From Chloroflexota bacterium (GTDB taxonomy: Bacteria > Chloroflexota > UBA11872), in assembly GCA_022824495.1 (NCBI GenBank), contig JAJDZU010000019.1:1-64000 (forward strand): a stretch of 64,000 nt of DNA. Reading direction: 5' to 3'. The stretch's first letter is position 1; every line of letters starts with the position of its first letter. The notes under the pieces were generated by a model, which ran no database searches, had not been told where the DNA came from, and was given only the letters and a program-made list of their open reading frames with translations. Shown here in pieces: positions 16,010 through 25,011 of this stretch. The translations under genes were made by a program, and so were the position numbers.

Positions 16010-18352
16010 ATGTTTGGACTGCTGGCCAGCCTGGCCGCCAGTTGGCGCAGGGCGACGGCCGTGATCGTCGCGTGGATCGTGGTGGGCGTGGTCGTGATCG
16101 TGGCGGCGCCGCCGCTGGGCGACGTGACGACTACCAGCCAGGAAGACTTCCTGCCGAGCGACTCGGAGTCCCGGCGCGTCCTGGAACTGGTCTCGGAGAA
16201 ATTCCCGCGTGGACAGGGTGTGCCGGCCATCGTCGTCTTTCATCGCCCTGAGGGGCTGTCGGATGCCGACCTGGCGGCCATAGCGAAGGCTGACGCGGCG
16301 TTGCAGTCGGATAGCGCGCCGGAGGAAATCCAGTCGGTGCTCTCATTGAGCGGGTCACCCGACGCCGCGAGCGCGCTGACGGCGCCCGACGGAACGACCG
16401 TGACCACGATCGTCACGCTTTCGGGAGCCCGCGACACCGAGACGTTCGGAGCGGCCGTGCAATGGATTCGCGACCAGGCGCGGGCCGAAGTCGACGACAT
16501 TGGTCTGACGGTGGCGGTCACCGGCCCGGCCGGAATTGTTTCCGATGCCGTCGAGGTATTTGGAACCTTCGACTTCCGGGTCACGATGATCACGGTCTTG
16601 CTGGTCCTGGTGCTGCTTCTCGTGATCTACCGCTCGCCGGTGCTTGCCTTGTTGCCCCTGGCGGGGGTGGGCTGGACGTTGCTGGTCGCGCAGTCGGTCG
16701 CTGCGTTGCTGGCCGACAACTTTGGGCTGTCGCTGAACGGGCAGGTCACCGCCCTCATGTCGGTGCTGATGTTCGGCGCCGGAACCGATTTCACGTTGTT
16801 CATCGTCGCGCGTTACCGCGAGGAGTTGCGCCGGCAGCCGGATCGCTGGCGAGCGATGGAGGTATCGCTCCAACGGATCGGGCCGGCTATCGCTTCGAGT
16901 GCGGGCACGACAATCGCGGCCATGTTGGCATTGCTGCTGGCCAGCTTTGGATCGTTCCAGGCGATGGGTCCGGTTCTGGCCATGGCGATCTTCCTGATGC
17001 TTGTGAGCGGTCTCACACTCGTGCCGGCGCTTGCGGTCCTGCTGGGTCGCGCAGCCTTCTGGCCGGGCCAGATGCACGTGAGCGGCACGGAGCACTCGCG
17101 AATCTGGTCGCGGGTGGCAGACGTCGTGACGCGGCGTCCTGTCGCCACGTTTGCGGTGACGCTGGTGCTCCTGGTGGTGTTCGCGGCGGGCGCACCCAGC
17201 ATGAAGCCGAACTTCAGCTTTATCGATGGATTCCCCGACAGCGCCGAGTCGAAGATCGGCGCGCAGATCATGGACGACAGCTTTGGCGCCGGCGAACTTG
17301 CGCCGACGAACATTTACGTCCGCACGTCCGATGTCGACGGAAGCCTGGTTGACCTGGATCAGCTCTCACAGGCCGTGGCGGCAGTGCCGGGCGTCGCACG
17401 GGTCAGCGGGCCCACGCGTCCGACCGGGGAAGCATCGGCGGTCGACGCGGCAACGCTGCAAGCGGCGATTCCGCAGTTGCCGCCGGCGGTACGGGACGGA
17501 ACGCCCAGCGGTCCGCCTGGAGGCGCACCGGCCGCGGGCCCGCCGGCCAACGCGGATCCGCAGCAGCAGGCCGTCCTGCAGGCCTACTTCGCCGGCCGAC
17601 GCTTTGTATCGCCCGACGGGACCACCGCCCGGCTGGACGTGGTGATGGAGGACCAGCCGTACGAGGTGCCGGCGATCGATCGCATTGAGGACATCCGTGA
17701 GCTCGCGCGATCGGTCGCTGTCGGAACGTCGCTGGAGAACGCGGAGATCCTGGTTGGCGGTCCGACGGCGCTGCAAACCGACGCGCGGGCATCCGTGAAC
17801 CGCGACACGGCGCTCATCGGTCCGATAGTGATCGTGCTGATCTGGATTATTCTCCTGGCCTTGCTGCGCAGCGTCGTGGCGGCGACCTACCTGCTGGGCA
17901 GTGTGGTTCTGAGCTTCCTGTCGGCGGTTGGGCTCTCGGTCGTGATCTTTCAGAACTTCATGGATCACCCCGGGGTCGGCTATCAGAACCCAGTCTGGAT
18001 GTTCATCTTCCTGGCGGCGCTGGGGGCCGACTACAACATCCTGATCATCTCGCGGGTGCGGGAGGAGGTTCAGGAGCGGGGGCTGGTGGAAGGCGTTCGC
18101 ACGGCGCTGGCGCGAACCGGCGGGGTGATTACTTCGGCCGGCTTGATCCTGGCGGGGACGTTCTCGGTTCTGACCACGTTTCCGTTGCGCGATATCTATC
18201 AGCTTGGGTTCGCGGTCGCACTGGGCGTGCTGATGGACACCTTCATCGTGAGGGCGTTGTTCGTGCCGAGCATCGTGCTGCTGCTGCGGCGCTGGAACTG
18301 GTGGCCGTCGCGAATCGAGCCCGCGGCAGCGGAGGCGGCAAGCCGGACCTAA
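16010..18352 (+). CDS. MMPL-family RND transporter, first of a tandem pair
   Basis: 780 aa. Two homologous halves each carry a transmembrane bundle: helix 1, a large outer loop, then five helices. Typical MMPL signatures are GQVTALMSVLMFGAGTDF in the first half and ALGADYNILIISR in the second. An Ala/Pro/Gly-rich linker (about residues 500-520) lies in the second outer loop. These proton-driven pumps export lipids or hydrophobic compounds. ATG 16010 follows a GGGGCGAGG stretch; the upstream TTG adds only seven residues. The next gene is a close paralogue, so a tandem duplication is evident. Confidence 0.92.
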   Translation: MFGLLASLAASWRRATAVIVAWIVVGVVVIVAAPPLGDVTTTSQEDFLPSDSESRRVLELVSEKFPRGQGVPAIVVFHRPEGLSDADLAAIAKADAALQSDSAPEEIQSVLSLSGSPDAASALTAPDGTTVTTIVTLSGARDTETFGAAVQWIRDQARAEVDDIGLTVAVTGPAGIVSDAVEVFGTFDFRVTMITVLLVLVLLLVIYRSPVLALLPLAGVGWTLLVAQSVAALLADNFGLSLNGQVTALMSVLMFGAGTDFTLFIVARYREELRRQPDRWRAMEVSLQRIGPAIASSAGTTIAAMLALLLASFGSFQAMGPVLAMAIFLMLVSGLTLVPALAVLLGRAAFWPGQMHVSGTEHSRIWSRVADVVTRRPVATFAVTLVLLVVFAAGAPSMKPNFSFIDGFPDSAESKIGAQIMDDSFGAGELAPTNIYVRTSDVDGSLVDLDQLSQAVAAVPGVARVSGPTRPTGEASAVDAATLQAAIPQLPPAVRDGTPSGPPGGAPAAGPPANADPQQQAVLQAYFAGRRFVSPDGTTARLDVVMEDQPYEVPAIDRIEDIRELARSVAVGTSLENAEILVGGPTALQTDARASVNRDTALIGPIVIVLIWIILLALLRSVVAATYLLGSVVLSFLSAVGLSVVIFQNFMDHPGVGYQNPVWMFIFLAALGADYNILIISRVREEVQERGLVEGVRTALARTGGVITSAGLILAGTFSVLTTFPLRDIYQLGFAVALGVLMDTFIVRALFVPSIVLLLRRWNWWPSRIEPAAAEAASRT

Positions 18353-18478
18353 CGACATCCCAGGCCGCGGCGGCCGATAGGCGGACGGACTGTGGGGAAT
18401 ACCACGACAGGCCCGTTTAGCCGGTCGCAGGATCTTATGTAGCGGTGGAAGTTCGCATGCGCGCCGGGGTTTCGCGAG

Positions 18479-21130
18479 ATGTTTGGGCTGCTGGCTGGTT
18501 CGTGCGGTGGCTGGCGTCGGGCCGCCGGTGTCATTCTCGCCTGGGTCGTCGTCGGTCTCGTTCTCTACCTGACGGCGCCAGCCCTTTCCGACGTCACGAC
18601 TAACGGCCAAGCGGATTTCCTGCCGAGCCGCTCGGAGTCCCAGCGGGCGCTGGAACTGGTTGCCGAGAAGTTCCCGAGCAGCCAGGGCGTTCCGGCCATC
18701 GTTGTCTTTCACCGTCCCGACGGACTTTCGGATGCGGACCTGGCGACGGTGGCCGAGGTGGACGCGGCGTTGCAGGCGGAGGGGGCGCCGCCGGACATTG
18801 AATCGGTAGTTGCGCTGAGTACGACTCCGCACCTGGCCGGATCGCTGCTGGCTCCTGACCGGACGACGGTGATGGCGATCGTCACGATCACGGGCGCGCC
18901 GTCGGACTCGCAGTTCCTGGACGTGCTGGCGTGGATTGGCGAGCAGGCGCGGGCCCGAACGGTTCCCACGGGCCTGACGGTCGCGGTGACGGGTCCGGCG
19001 GGGATTGGGGCGTACGCCACGGAGGTGATTGGGGCCTTCGACTTCCGCATCACCGTGTTCACGGTCTTGTTGGTGCTGGTGCTCTTGCTGCTGATCTACC
19101 GCTCGCCGGCGCTGGCGCTGCTGCCACTGGTCGGGGTGGGCTGGACGGTGCTGATGGCGCAAGCCGTGGCCGCCCTGCTGACCGAGAACTTGGGGTTGAC
19201 GCTGAACGGCCAGGTGACGGCGCTGATGTCGGTGCTGATGTTCGGGGCCGGCACCGATTTCACGCTGTTCATCGTCTCCCGCTATCGGGAGGAACTGCGT
19301 CGACAGCCCGACCGCTGGCGGGCCATGCGAGTGTCGGTGCAACGCGTCGGTCCGTCGATTGCGTCGAGCGGGGGCACCACGATCGTGGCGATGCTGGCGC
19401 TGCTGCTGGCGACGTTCGGATCGTTCCAATCAATGGGGCCGATGCTGGCCATGGCGATGTTCCTGATGCTGGTGAGCGGGCTGACGCTGATTCCGGCGCT
19501 GACGGTATTGCTGGGTCGCGCGGCGTTCTGGCCGGGCCGGATGCGGGTGAGCGGAACGGAGCGTTCACGCCTCTGGTCGCGGGTGGCCAACACGGTGGTT
19601 CGCTACCCGCTGGCTACGTTGGCGGCCACGCTGGTCCTGCTGATGGCATTTGCGGCCGGGGCGTCCAGCACCAAGTCCAGCTTCAACTTAATCGACGGAT
19701 TCCCGGATAGCGCCGAGGCCAAGGTTGGGGCCGGGATCCTGGACGAGCGCTTCGGCGCGGGGGAACTGGCGCCTTCCAATGTTGTGGTGCGCACCGCGAA
19801 CGTGGATGCCAGCCTGGTCGACCTGGACCGGGTGGCCGAGGCCGTGGCCGGCGTGCCGGGCGTGGCCCGCGTAATGGGGCCGACACGACCAACCGGCGAC
19901 CCGCCTGCGGTAGACGCGGCGACGCTCCAGGCGGCTGTTCCTCGCCTGCCGCCCACGCTGAGCGCTGGGCCGCCGGGCGCGGCGCCGGCCATGGGCGGGC
20001 CGGCCGATGCGGATGAGCAGACGCGAGCCGTGCTGGCGACCTATCTGGCCGGGCGCCGCTATGTCTCGCCGGACGGCACCACGGCTCGGCTGGACGTGGT
20101 GATGACGGACGACCCCTACGGGCTTCCGGCGATCGAGCGGGTCTCCGAGATTCGCGAGGTTGCGCGGCGTGCGGCCACTGGTTCGCTGGCCGATGCGGAA
20201 GTCGTGGTTGGCGGTCCAACGGCTTTGCAGGCCGACGCGCGGGATGCGGTCAACCGCGACATGGCGGTGGTGGGGCCGATCGTGGCGGTGATGATCTGGA
20301 TCATCCTGCTGCTGCTCCTGCGCAGCCTGGTGGCGGCCACCTATCTGCTGGGCAGCGTGCTGCTGAGCTTCCTGTCCGCCGTGGGCATTTCAGTCGTGAT
20401 TTTCCAGCAGGTGCTGGGGCATCCCGGGCTGGGCTATCAGAACGTCGTGTGGATGTTCATTTTCCTGGCGGCGCTGGGGGCGGACTACAACATCCTGATC
20501 ATCTCGCGGGTGCGGGAGGAGATTCGGACGCGTGGATTGGCCGGAGGGGTCCGTGCCGCGGTGGCGCAGACCGGAGGGGTCATCACGTCGGCCGGCCTGA
20601 TCCTGGCTGGCACGTTCGCGGTTCTGACGACCTTCCCGCTGCGGGACGTCTACCAGTTGGGATTCGCGGTGGCGTTGGGAGTCCTGATCGACACGTTTAT
20701 CGTGCGGGCGCTGTTTGTGCCCAGCATCGTGCTGCTGCTGGGGCGTTGGAACTGGTGGCCATCGAGACTGGATGCGGCCGCGGCGGGCGTCGGCGAGCCC
20801 AGCCCGTTTGCGGCGGCGTTCCGGGCCGCGGCCGCCAGCATGCGGGTCTCGGCGGGAACGGTGCTCCGCCGCGTGGGCGGCGCGTGGCGTCACGCCACAG
20901 GGGCGGTGCAGGCGTGCCTGTGGGAGGTGCTACACCTAGTGGGCGGGGTGTGGCGCCAGAGCGCTCCGCGTTACGCGCCCTGCATCCTGCATCTCGAACG
21001 CCTGGTTAATGTCCGACAAGTCGAAGCGGCTGGCGAGCATTTGATCGAAGGGCAGGCGTCCGGACTCGCGGGCGACGAACGCCAGCGCGCCGGCGAGGTC
21101 ACGGGCCCGGTAGTGGGCGACGCCGATTAG
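18479..21130 (+). CDS. MMPL-family RND transporter, second paralogue with C-terminal extension
   Basis: 883 aa. Nearly every MMPL segment of the upstream gene is repeated with high similarity (GQVTALMSVLMFGAGTDF, RYREELRRQPDRWRAM, ALGADYNILIISRVREE). After the last helix and WNWWPSRL, where the first copy stops within 15 residues, this one continues for about 110 residues. The final 65 or so are simply the antisense reading of the convergent alcohol dehydrogenase gene. That tail probably arose by loss of a stop codon and is unlikely to be functional. ATG 18479 starts MFGLLAG, matching the paralogue. Confidence 0.9.
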   Translation: MFGLLAGSCGGWRRAAGVILAWVVVGLVLYLTAPALSDVTTNGQADFLPSRSESQRALELVAEKFPSSQGVPAIVVFHRPDGLSDADLATVAEVDAALQAEGAPPDIESVVALSTTPHLAGSLLAPDRTTVMAIVTITGAPSDSQFLDVLAWIGEQARARTVPTGLTVAVTGPAGIGAYATEVIGAFDFRITVFTVLLVLVLLLLIYRSPALALLPLVGVGWTVLMAQAVAALLTENLGLTLNGQVTALMSVLMFGAGTDFTLFIVSRYREELRRQPDRWRAMRVSVQRVGPSIASSGGTTIVAMLALLLATFGSFQSMGPMLAMAMFLMLVSGLTLIPALTVLLGRAAFWPGRMRVSGTERSRLWSRVANTVVRYPLATLAATLVLLMAFAAGASSTKSSFNLIDGFPDSAEAKVGAGILDERFGAGELAPSNVVVRTANVDASLVDLDRVAEAVAGVPGVARVMGPTRPTGDPPAVDAATLQAAVPRLPPTLSAGPPGAAPAMGGPADADEQTRAVLATYLAGRRYVSPDGTTARLDVVMTDDPYGLPAIERVSEIREVARRAATGSLADAEVVVGGPTALQADARDAVNRDMAVVGPIVAVMIWIILLLLLRSLVAATYLLGSVLLSFLSAVGISVVIFQQVLGHPGLGYQNVVWMFIFLAALGADYNILIISRVREEIRTRGLAGGVRAAVAQTGGVITSAGLILAGTFAVLTTFPLRDVYQLGFAVALGVLIDTFIVRALFVPSIVLLLGRWNWWPSRLDAAAAGVGEPSPFAAAFRAAAASMRVSAGTVLRRVGGAWRHATGAVQACLWEVLHLVGGVWRQSAPRYAPCILHLERLVNVRQVEAAGEHLIEGQASGLAGDERQRAGEVTGPVVGDAD

Positions 21131-22039
21131 GGTGACGCTGCGCAGGACGGCGTCGGACGGGTCGAACGAGCCCGCCCAGCCCACGTTGATGTTGCCGATT
21201 TCGACGAAACGTCCGCCGGGGGCGGTCATGTAGACGCCTTCGGCGACGACGCCCGGGTGGCCCACGAGTTCCAGGGTGACGTCGGCGCCCAGGCCGCCGG
21301 TCAGATCGCGGACGGCTTGCACGCGGGCCTCGGGGGAGTCGGCCTGCGTGATGTCGACAGTTTCGTCGGCTCCGAAGGCGCGGGCCAGATCGAGCCGAGA
21401 GGGAATGCCGTCGATGGCGATGATGGGGCCGGCGCCGCGGGATTTGGCTATGGCGGCGGCGTAGAGGCCCAGACCACCGGCGCCCTGGATGGCCACGCTT
21501 TCGCCAGGGCGAAGTTTGGCCCGGTCAAGGCCCGAGACCACCTGGGTAAGCGCGCAGTTCACGCCGGCGACGGACGCGTCGGTGAGTTGCTCGGGAACGC
21601 GGAACATGGTGTGACGCGGATACAGGTAGTAGTACTGGGCGAAGGTGCCGCGAAAGTGGGGCCAGTGGCGTACGCCGCGCAGGCGCTCGCGCTGCCGGTA
21701 GGGGCAGGCGTAGGGGTGGTCCTTCAGGCAGACGGCGCAGCGGCCGCAGGGGTCGAAGTAGCGGAAGACGACGCGGTCGCCCTCGTGCACCGGCTGGCCG
21801 GCCGAGTCGGTGGTCACACCCTTGCCCAGGCGGAAGACCTCGCCGACGCCCTCGTGGCCGAGGGCATAGGGCATTTCGAAGCCGCGGCCAACCAGGTCGG
21901 CGTCGCCGCGCCAGTAGTGCAGGTCCGACCCGCAGATGTTGGCGAGGCGCATCTTGAGGACCACGGCCCCGGGGCCCGGGTCGGGGATCGGGAAGCTGAG
22001 AAACGTGAAGGGCTTCTTGATCCCGTGGAATACGGCCAC
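20936..22039 (-). CDS. zinc-dependent MDR alcohol dehydrogenase
   Basis: 367 aa, medium-chain dehydrogenase/reductase. Catalytic zinc site: ANICGSDLHYW and GHEGVGEV. Structural zinc cysteines: CGRCAVCLKDHPYAC. The NAD-binding GAGGLGLYAAAIA and a following acidic residue (IIAIDG) favour NAD. It oxidises a sugar alcohol or short alcohol of unknown identity. Start is GTG 22039, 23 bp after the Rieske gene, likely co-transcribed with it. The 3' end overlaps the MMPL reading frame by 195 bp on the other strand; this gene's own C-terminus looks normal. Confidence 0.88.
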   Translation of the reverse strand: MAVFHGIKKPFTFLSFPIPDPGPGAVVLKMRLANICGSDLHYWRGDADLVGRGFEMPYALGHEGVGEVFRLGKGVTTDSAGQPVHEGDRVVFRYFDPCGRCAVCLKDHPYACPYRQRERLRGVRHWPHFRGTFAQYYYLYPRHTMFRVPEQLTDASVAGVNCALTQVVSGLDRAKLRPGESVAIQGAGGLGLYAAAIAKSRGAGPIIAIDGIPSRLDLARAFGADETVDITQADSPEARVQAVRDLTGGLGADVTLELVGHPGVVAEGVYMTAPGGRFVEIGNINVGWAGSFDPSDAVLRSVTLIGVAHYRARDLAGALAFVARESGRLPFDQMLASRFDLSDINQAFEMQDAGRVTRSALAPHPAH

Positions 22040-22062
22040 GACACCTTCGGAGTTGTCGCCGG

Positions 22063-23802
22063 TCAGTCGGACGCCTCCTCGAACAAACGTTCGCCGCGTT
22101 GCAGGCGCTGGGCGATCTGGAAGGTCTGGCCCTGGGAGCGGACGGTGGGCGCGTGCGCCGCGAGGTAGCGGGCGCCGGCCACCAGCGCCAGGGTGGCGTC
22201 GGCGGAGTCGTCGCTCAGGTTGGCCTGGTGAATGCTGGCTTCGACGGCCTGGATGGTGTGGAAGTTCCGGTCCTCGCGCAAGAGGCCGCCGCCCAGCGCG
22301 GCGAGCAGGGTCTCCACCGGCGCATCGGTGGCGCGGTAGTCAACGACGAGACTGGCGGCCTCGTCGACCTGTTGCTGGCGGTCAAGGAGGTCGGGCAGAA
22401 ATTCCAGCAGCTCGCTGCCCGACGTGTGGCCGTTGGCCCGGGGCAGGCGGGCGGGCGGGACGTTGAGGAAGCGGTCCAGGTAGACGCTCATGGCGGCGTC
22501 GTAGATGCCGCGCACCAGTTCGCGCGAGCCTGATCGTTCCAGGCCGCCGCGGACGGCGTTGGCGAACGAGAGGGTGTGGAGCGCGCGGTCCCAGTCGCCG
22601 AACTCGTTGGTGACGTGGAACTGGGCGACGCGGGTGATGGCGGCCTGGGTGACGGCGCCGGCGAGCTCGACGGGATCGGCGCCGTGGCGGAGGGCGTCCG
22701 TGAGCGAGTCGGCAATGGCTTGAGGATCTTCGCCCAAGACGGTTTCGATGAGGGCGGCCCGGCCGTTCCATTGGGTCGGCTTGATGTCGGCCGCCAGGAT
22801 GTCGGGGAGTTCCTCGAAGGTTTCTTCCAGGATTTCTACGAGGTCGATCGGGCGGCGCCAGGCGTTGGACTCTTCCATGCGGCCGGCGTCGGCGTAGCCG
22901 CGGGCGAGGGAGCCAATGACGGTCTCGGCCAGGTCCCAGCCGGCAATGTCCAGGGCTTCCAGGGCCTTGTTGGTGAAGTCGAGCACGTGGCCGTTGGACA
23001 GGTAGCGATGGTCGGTGGCCGCGGCGAAAAGCATGTCGGCGATGGCGGCCTGGTCCACGCCGGCCTGTATGGCCGTAAGCAGGCAGCGTTCCGCGCCGGT
23101 GGCGTCGCGCACGTCGACGAAGCGCCGGAACCAGCGCTTGAGGGTGGCCGAATCGGCGGGGGCATCGGGCAGGGGCCCGACTTCGAACTTTGGAGGCGAT
23201 CCGGCTGAATCGCCGGCGACGTTCGACAGCCCGTGAAAGAGGGCGCGGGCGTGCTGCTCCGGCGGCAGATGGGGGAGCAGGTTCATCATGCAGGTCAGGA
23301 CGGTGAGGCCGGGGCCCCAGCCGTCGCTCTGATAGCGGGTGCCGAACTCGAGCCCGATGCGGAAGGGTTCGCGGGGATCCGCGCCGCCTTCGAGCAGTGA
23401 AACCGCGGCCTTGGCAATGACCAGCGAGAGGTTCTGCTCCAGGCCGGCGCGCAGGCGGCGACGGTGGTGGGCCAGTTCGTCACGACCGTTGCGCAGGTCG
23501 ACCCAGACGTCGCCGTCGACAACTGTCGTCGGAAAGGCGGGAACGTCGTCGGCCCAGAGGTCGAAGGTGCCGCCGGTCGTCAGGTCGAAGCGGGCGTGGT
23601 GCCAGTGGCAGGTGAGGATGCCGTCGTCGACGCTGCCGCGATCGAGGGGGAAGCCCATGTGGGGGCAGCGGTTGTCCAGGGCGTAAACGCCGTCGCCGTT
23701 GCGGATGAGCACCAGAGTGCGGTCGCCCGCGCGCACTCGGTGGCAGGTCCCGGCGGCGAAATCGCTCAAACGCCCGGCGTAGGTGAGTCCAGCAGTGGAC
23801 AT
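22063..23802 (-). CDS. Rieske [2Fe-2S] domain fused to a long helical domain
   Basis: 579 aa. Residues about 5-105 form a Rieske domain with CPHMG and CHWHHARFD ligands. About 470 mostly helical residues follow, with no recognised domain. Recurring pieces such as FVDVRDATGAERCLLTAIQAG and ADMLFAAATDHRYL suggest an alpha-alpha repeat fold that may itself bind a substrate. It lacks the mononuclear-iron motif of ring hydroxylases. ATG 23802 with GGAG 9 bases upstream is preferred to the start at 23832. Coupling to the downstream dehydrogenase suggests a redox catabolic step. Confidence 0.75.
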   Translation of the reverse strand: MSTAGLTYAGRLSDFAAGTCHRVRAGDRTLVLIRNGDGVYALDNRCPHMGFPLDRGSVDDGILTCHWHHARFDLTTGGTFDLWADDVPAFPTTVVDGDVWVDLRNGRDELAHHRRRLRAGLEQNLSLVIAKAAVSLLEGGADPREPFRIGLEFGTRYQSDGWGPGLTVLTCMMNLLPHLPPEQHARALFHGLSNVAGDSAGSPPKFEVGPLPDAPADSATLKRWFRRFVDVRDATGAERCLLTAIQAGVDQAAIADMLFAAATDHRYLSNGHVLDFTNKALEALDIAGWDLAETVIGSLARGYADAGRMEESNAWRRPIDLVEILEETFEELPDILAADIKPTQWNGRAALIETVLGEDPQAIADSLTDALRHGADPVELAGAVTQAAITRVAQFHVTNEFGDWDRALHTLSFANAVRGGLERSGSRELVRGIYDAAMSVYLDRFLNVPPARLPRANGHTSGSELLEFLPDLLDRQQQVDEAASLVVDYRATDAPVETLLAALGGGLLREDRNFHTIQAVEASIHQANLSDDSADATLALVAGARYLAAHAPTVRSQGQTFQIAQRLQRGERLFEEASD

Positions 23803-24017
23803 AGGTGAAATCTCCAGCCGTGCGGTAACCAATACTGCGGTGTGGGGGCGTGGTTGCCAAAAGGGGGCGCGGCCGTCGGAAGCCGGCGGGGGCTGTTCGC
23901 TTGCGGTCTGACCGTGCTACGCGACGTGCAGGTGGCGATGCCCTGGGGTTAGGTGGCGAGGTCATAGACTGTGTGCAGGGCGGACGTCGTTTTACCTACC
24001 GCAATGGAGGCAGAACC

Positions 24018-24218
24018 TTGACCGCTCTTTCGATGGATGACCGAGACCGGCTCAGCCGCCTGGAAGGCGGCTACGAGCACCTGGCGACGAAAGCCGATCT
24101 CCACAAGGCCATCGGCGATCTGGAGAACCGGCTGACCAAGTGGATTGTCGGCCTGATGCTGGGTTCCGTGAGCGCGGCGGTGGCCATTGCCGTGGCGGTG
24201 GATCGGCTGGCCGGCTAG
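24018..24218 (+). CDS. small coiled-coil plus one-TM protein, first of a tandem pair
   Basis: 66 aa: a charged N-terminal helix (RDRLSRLEGGYEHLATKADLHKAIGDLENRL) followed by one membrane helix (IVGLMLGSVSAAVAIAVAV). TTG 24018 is chosen because a perfect GGAGG stands seven bases upstream; the frame upstream of it is unconserved. A paralogue with the same KW(I/M)xGLMLGS membrane segment follows 10 bp after its stop. Small membrane proteins of this DUF1640-like type often oligomerise. No function is known. Confidence 0.6.
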   Translation: MTALSMDDRDRLSRLEGGYEHLATKADLHKAIGDLENRLTKWIVGLMLGSVSAAVAIAVAVDRLAG

Positions 24219-24228
24219 CGTCATCTCG

Positions 24229-24435
24229 ATGTACGACCGAGAACGATTCACTCGTGGCGAGGCCTCGTGCCAGGGCCTCGCCACGAGAGCGGACCTGGCC
24301 GTGCTGAGAGCCGAGTTCAAGGGCGAATTGCACGCGCTGGAATCGCGGCTGACGAAGTGGATGATTGGCCTGATGCTGGGTTCGATAACGGCGGCGGCGG
24401 CCATTGCCACCGCCATGGATCGATTCGCGGGCTAG
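24229..24435 (+). CDS. small coiled-coil plus one-TM protein, second of a tandem pair
   Basis: 68 aa from ATG 24229: YDRERFTRGEASCQGLATRADL, then LRAEFKGELHALESRLTKW and the membrane helix MIGLMLGSITAAAAIATAM. DNA identity with the first copy is obvious over about 40 bp (24128-24170 against 24347-24389), so this is a recent tandem duplication. The start has no clear ribosome binding site. A palindrome with a promoter-like hexamer follows the stop. Confidence 0.55.
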   Translation: MYDRERFTRGEASCQGLATRADLAVLRAEFKGELHALESRLTKWMIGLMLGSITAAAAIATAMDRFAG

Positions 24436-24448
24436 CCTGTCGCTTGGG

Positions 24449-24476
24449 CGACGAATCGCTCGATTCGTCGTATACT
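24449..24476 (+). promoter_or_regulatory. perfect 10-bp-arm palindrome abutting a -10 hexamer, upstream of rpmG
   Basis: CGACGAATCG (24449-24458), CT, CGATTCGTCG (24461-24470), immediately followed by TATACT (24471-24476). The hexamer is a good -10 for the rpmG-secE-nusG operon, but no -35 at normal spacing is evident (TTGGGC at 24444 is 21 bp away). The palindrome could be an operator or the terminator hairpin of the small-protein gene; there is no T-tract. Confidence 0.45.
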
Positions 24477-24595
24477 GAGGCGTCCCGTGCGGGCCACCCG
24501 CCGGGGTTTTATTGTGCTTGGCGGGCGCGTGTGGCCGTGGCAAACGCGAAGCGCGCCCCTGAATGGACGGTCGCCCAGCGGCCGCGGAGTTGGAT

Positions 24596-24760
24596 ATGCC
24601 TCGCCGAGGTGATCGGCTCGTCGTGACGCTTGAGTGCCGGGATTGCGGTTCGCGCGGCTACGTGAGCAGCAAGAGCCGACGGAACACCCCGGACCGGCTT
24701 GAGTTGCAGAAATACTGTCGCGCATGCCGCACGCACACGGCTCACCGCGAGACGCGTTAG
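24596..24760 (+). CDS. rpmG: 50S ribosomal protein L33
   Basis: 54 aa from ATG 24596: the L33 pattern [20 protein letters not shown] ... [16 protein letters not shown], with two CxxC zinc-ribbon pairs (the zinc-binding type). The longer frame from 24563 adds unconserved residues. It heads the secE-nusG-rplKAJL run, the usual bacterial position. Confidence 0.92.
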   Translation: MPRRGDRLVVTLECRDCGSRGYVSSKSRRNTPDRLELQKYCRACRTHTAHRETR

Positions 24761-24773
24761 CGGGTGATCGCCG

Positions 24774-24992
24774 ATGCTGTCCACACGGGAACTGCGCCGG
24801 AATGTACGCCGGGCACCACTGGCGCGATTCGTGCGCAGCGCGTACCAGGAGCTGCGCAAGTGCCAGTGGCCGACGCCGGAGCAAACCGCTCGGCTGACGG
24901 CGCTGGTGCTGGCGATCAGTGTATTGATGGCGATGATTCTCGGGCTGGCCGATCTGGGTTTCGACCGCCTGTTCGAATTGATCACCTCGTGA
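24774..24992 (+). CDS. secE: preprotein translocase subunit SecE
   Basis: 72 aa. The amphipathic FVRSAYQELRKCQWPTPEQ segment followed by one membrane helix (LTALVLAISVLMAMILGLADL) is the standard minimal SecE. It anchors the SecYEG channel. It lies 13 bp after rpmG and 19 bp before nusG. Confidence 0.93.
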   Translation: MLSTRELRRNVRRAPLARFVRSAYQELRKCQWPTPEQTARLTALVLAISVLMAMILGLADLGFDRLFELITS

Positions 24993-25011
24993 TGGAAGGC
25001 TCTGGAAGCTG

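Noticed and set aside
17366-19429. 687-codon minus-strand open frame
   Set aside because: It is the complement of the tandem MMPL genes; the product is His/Arg/Gln-rich with no family features, and the plus-strand genes are certain.
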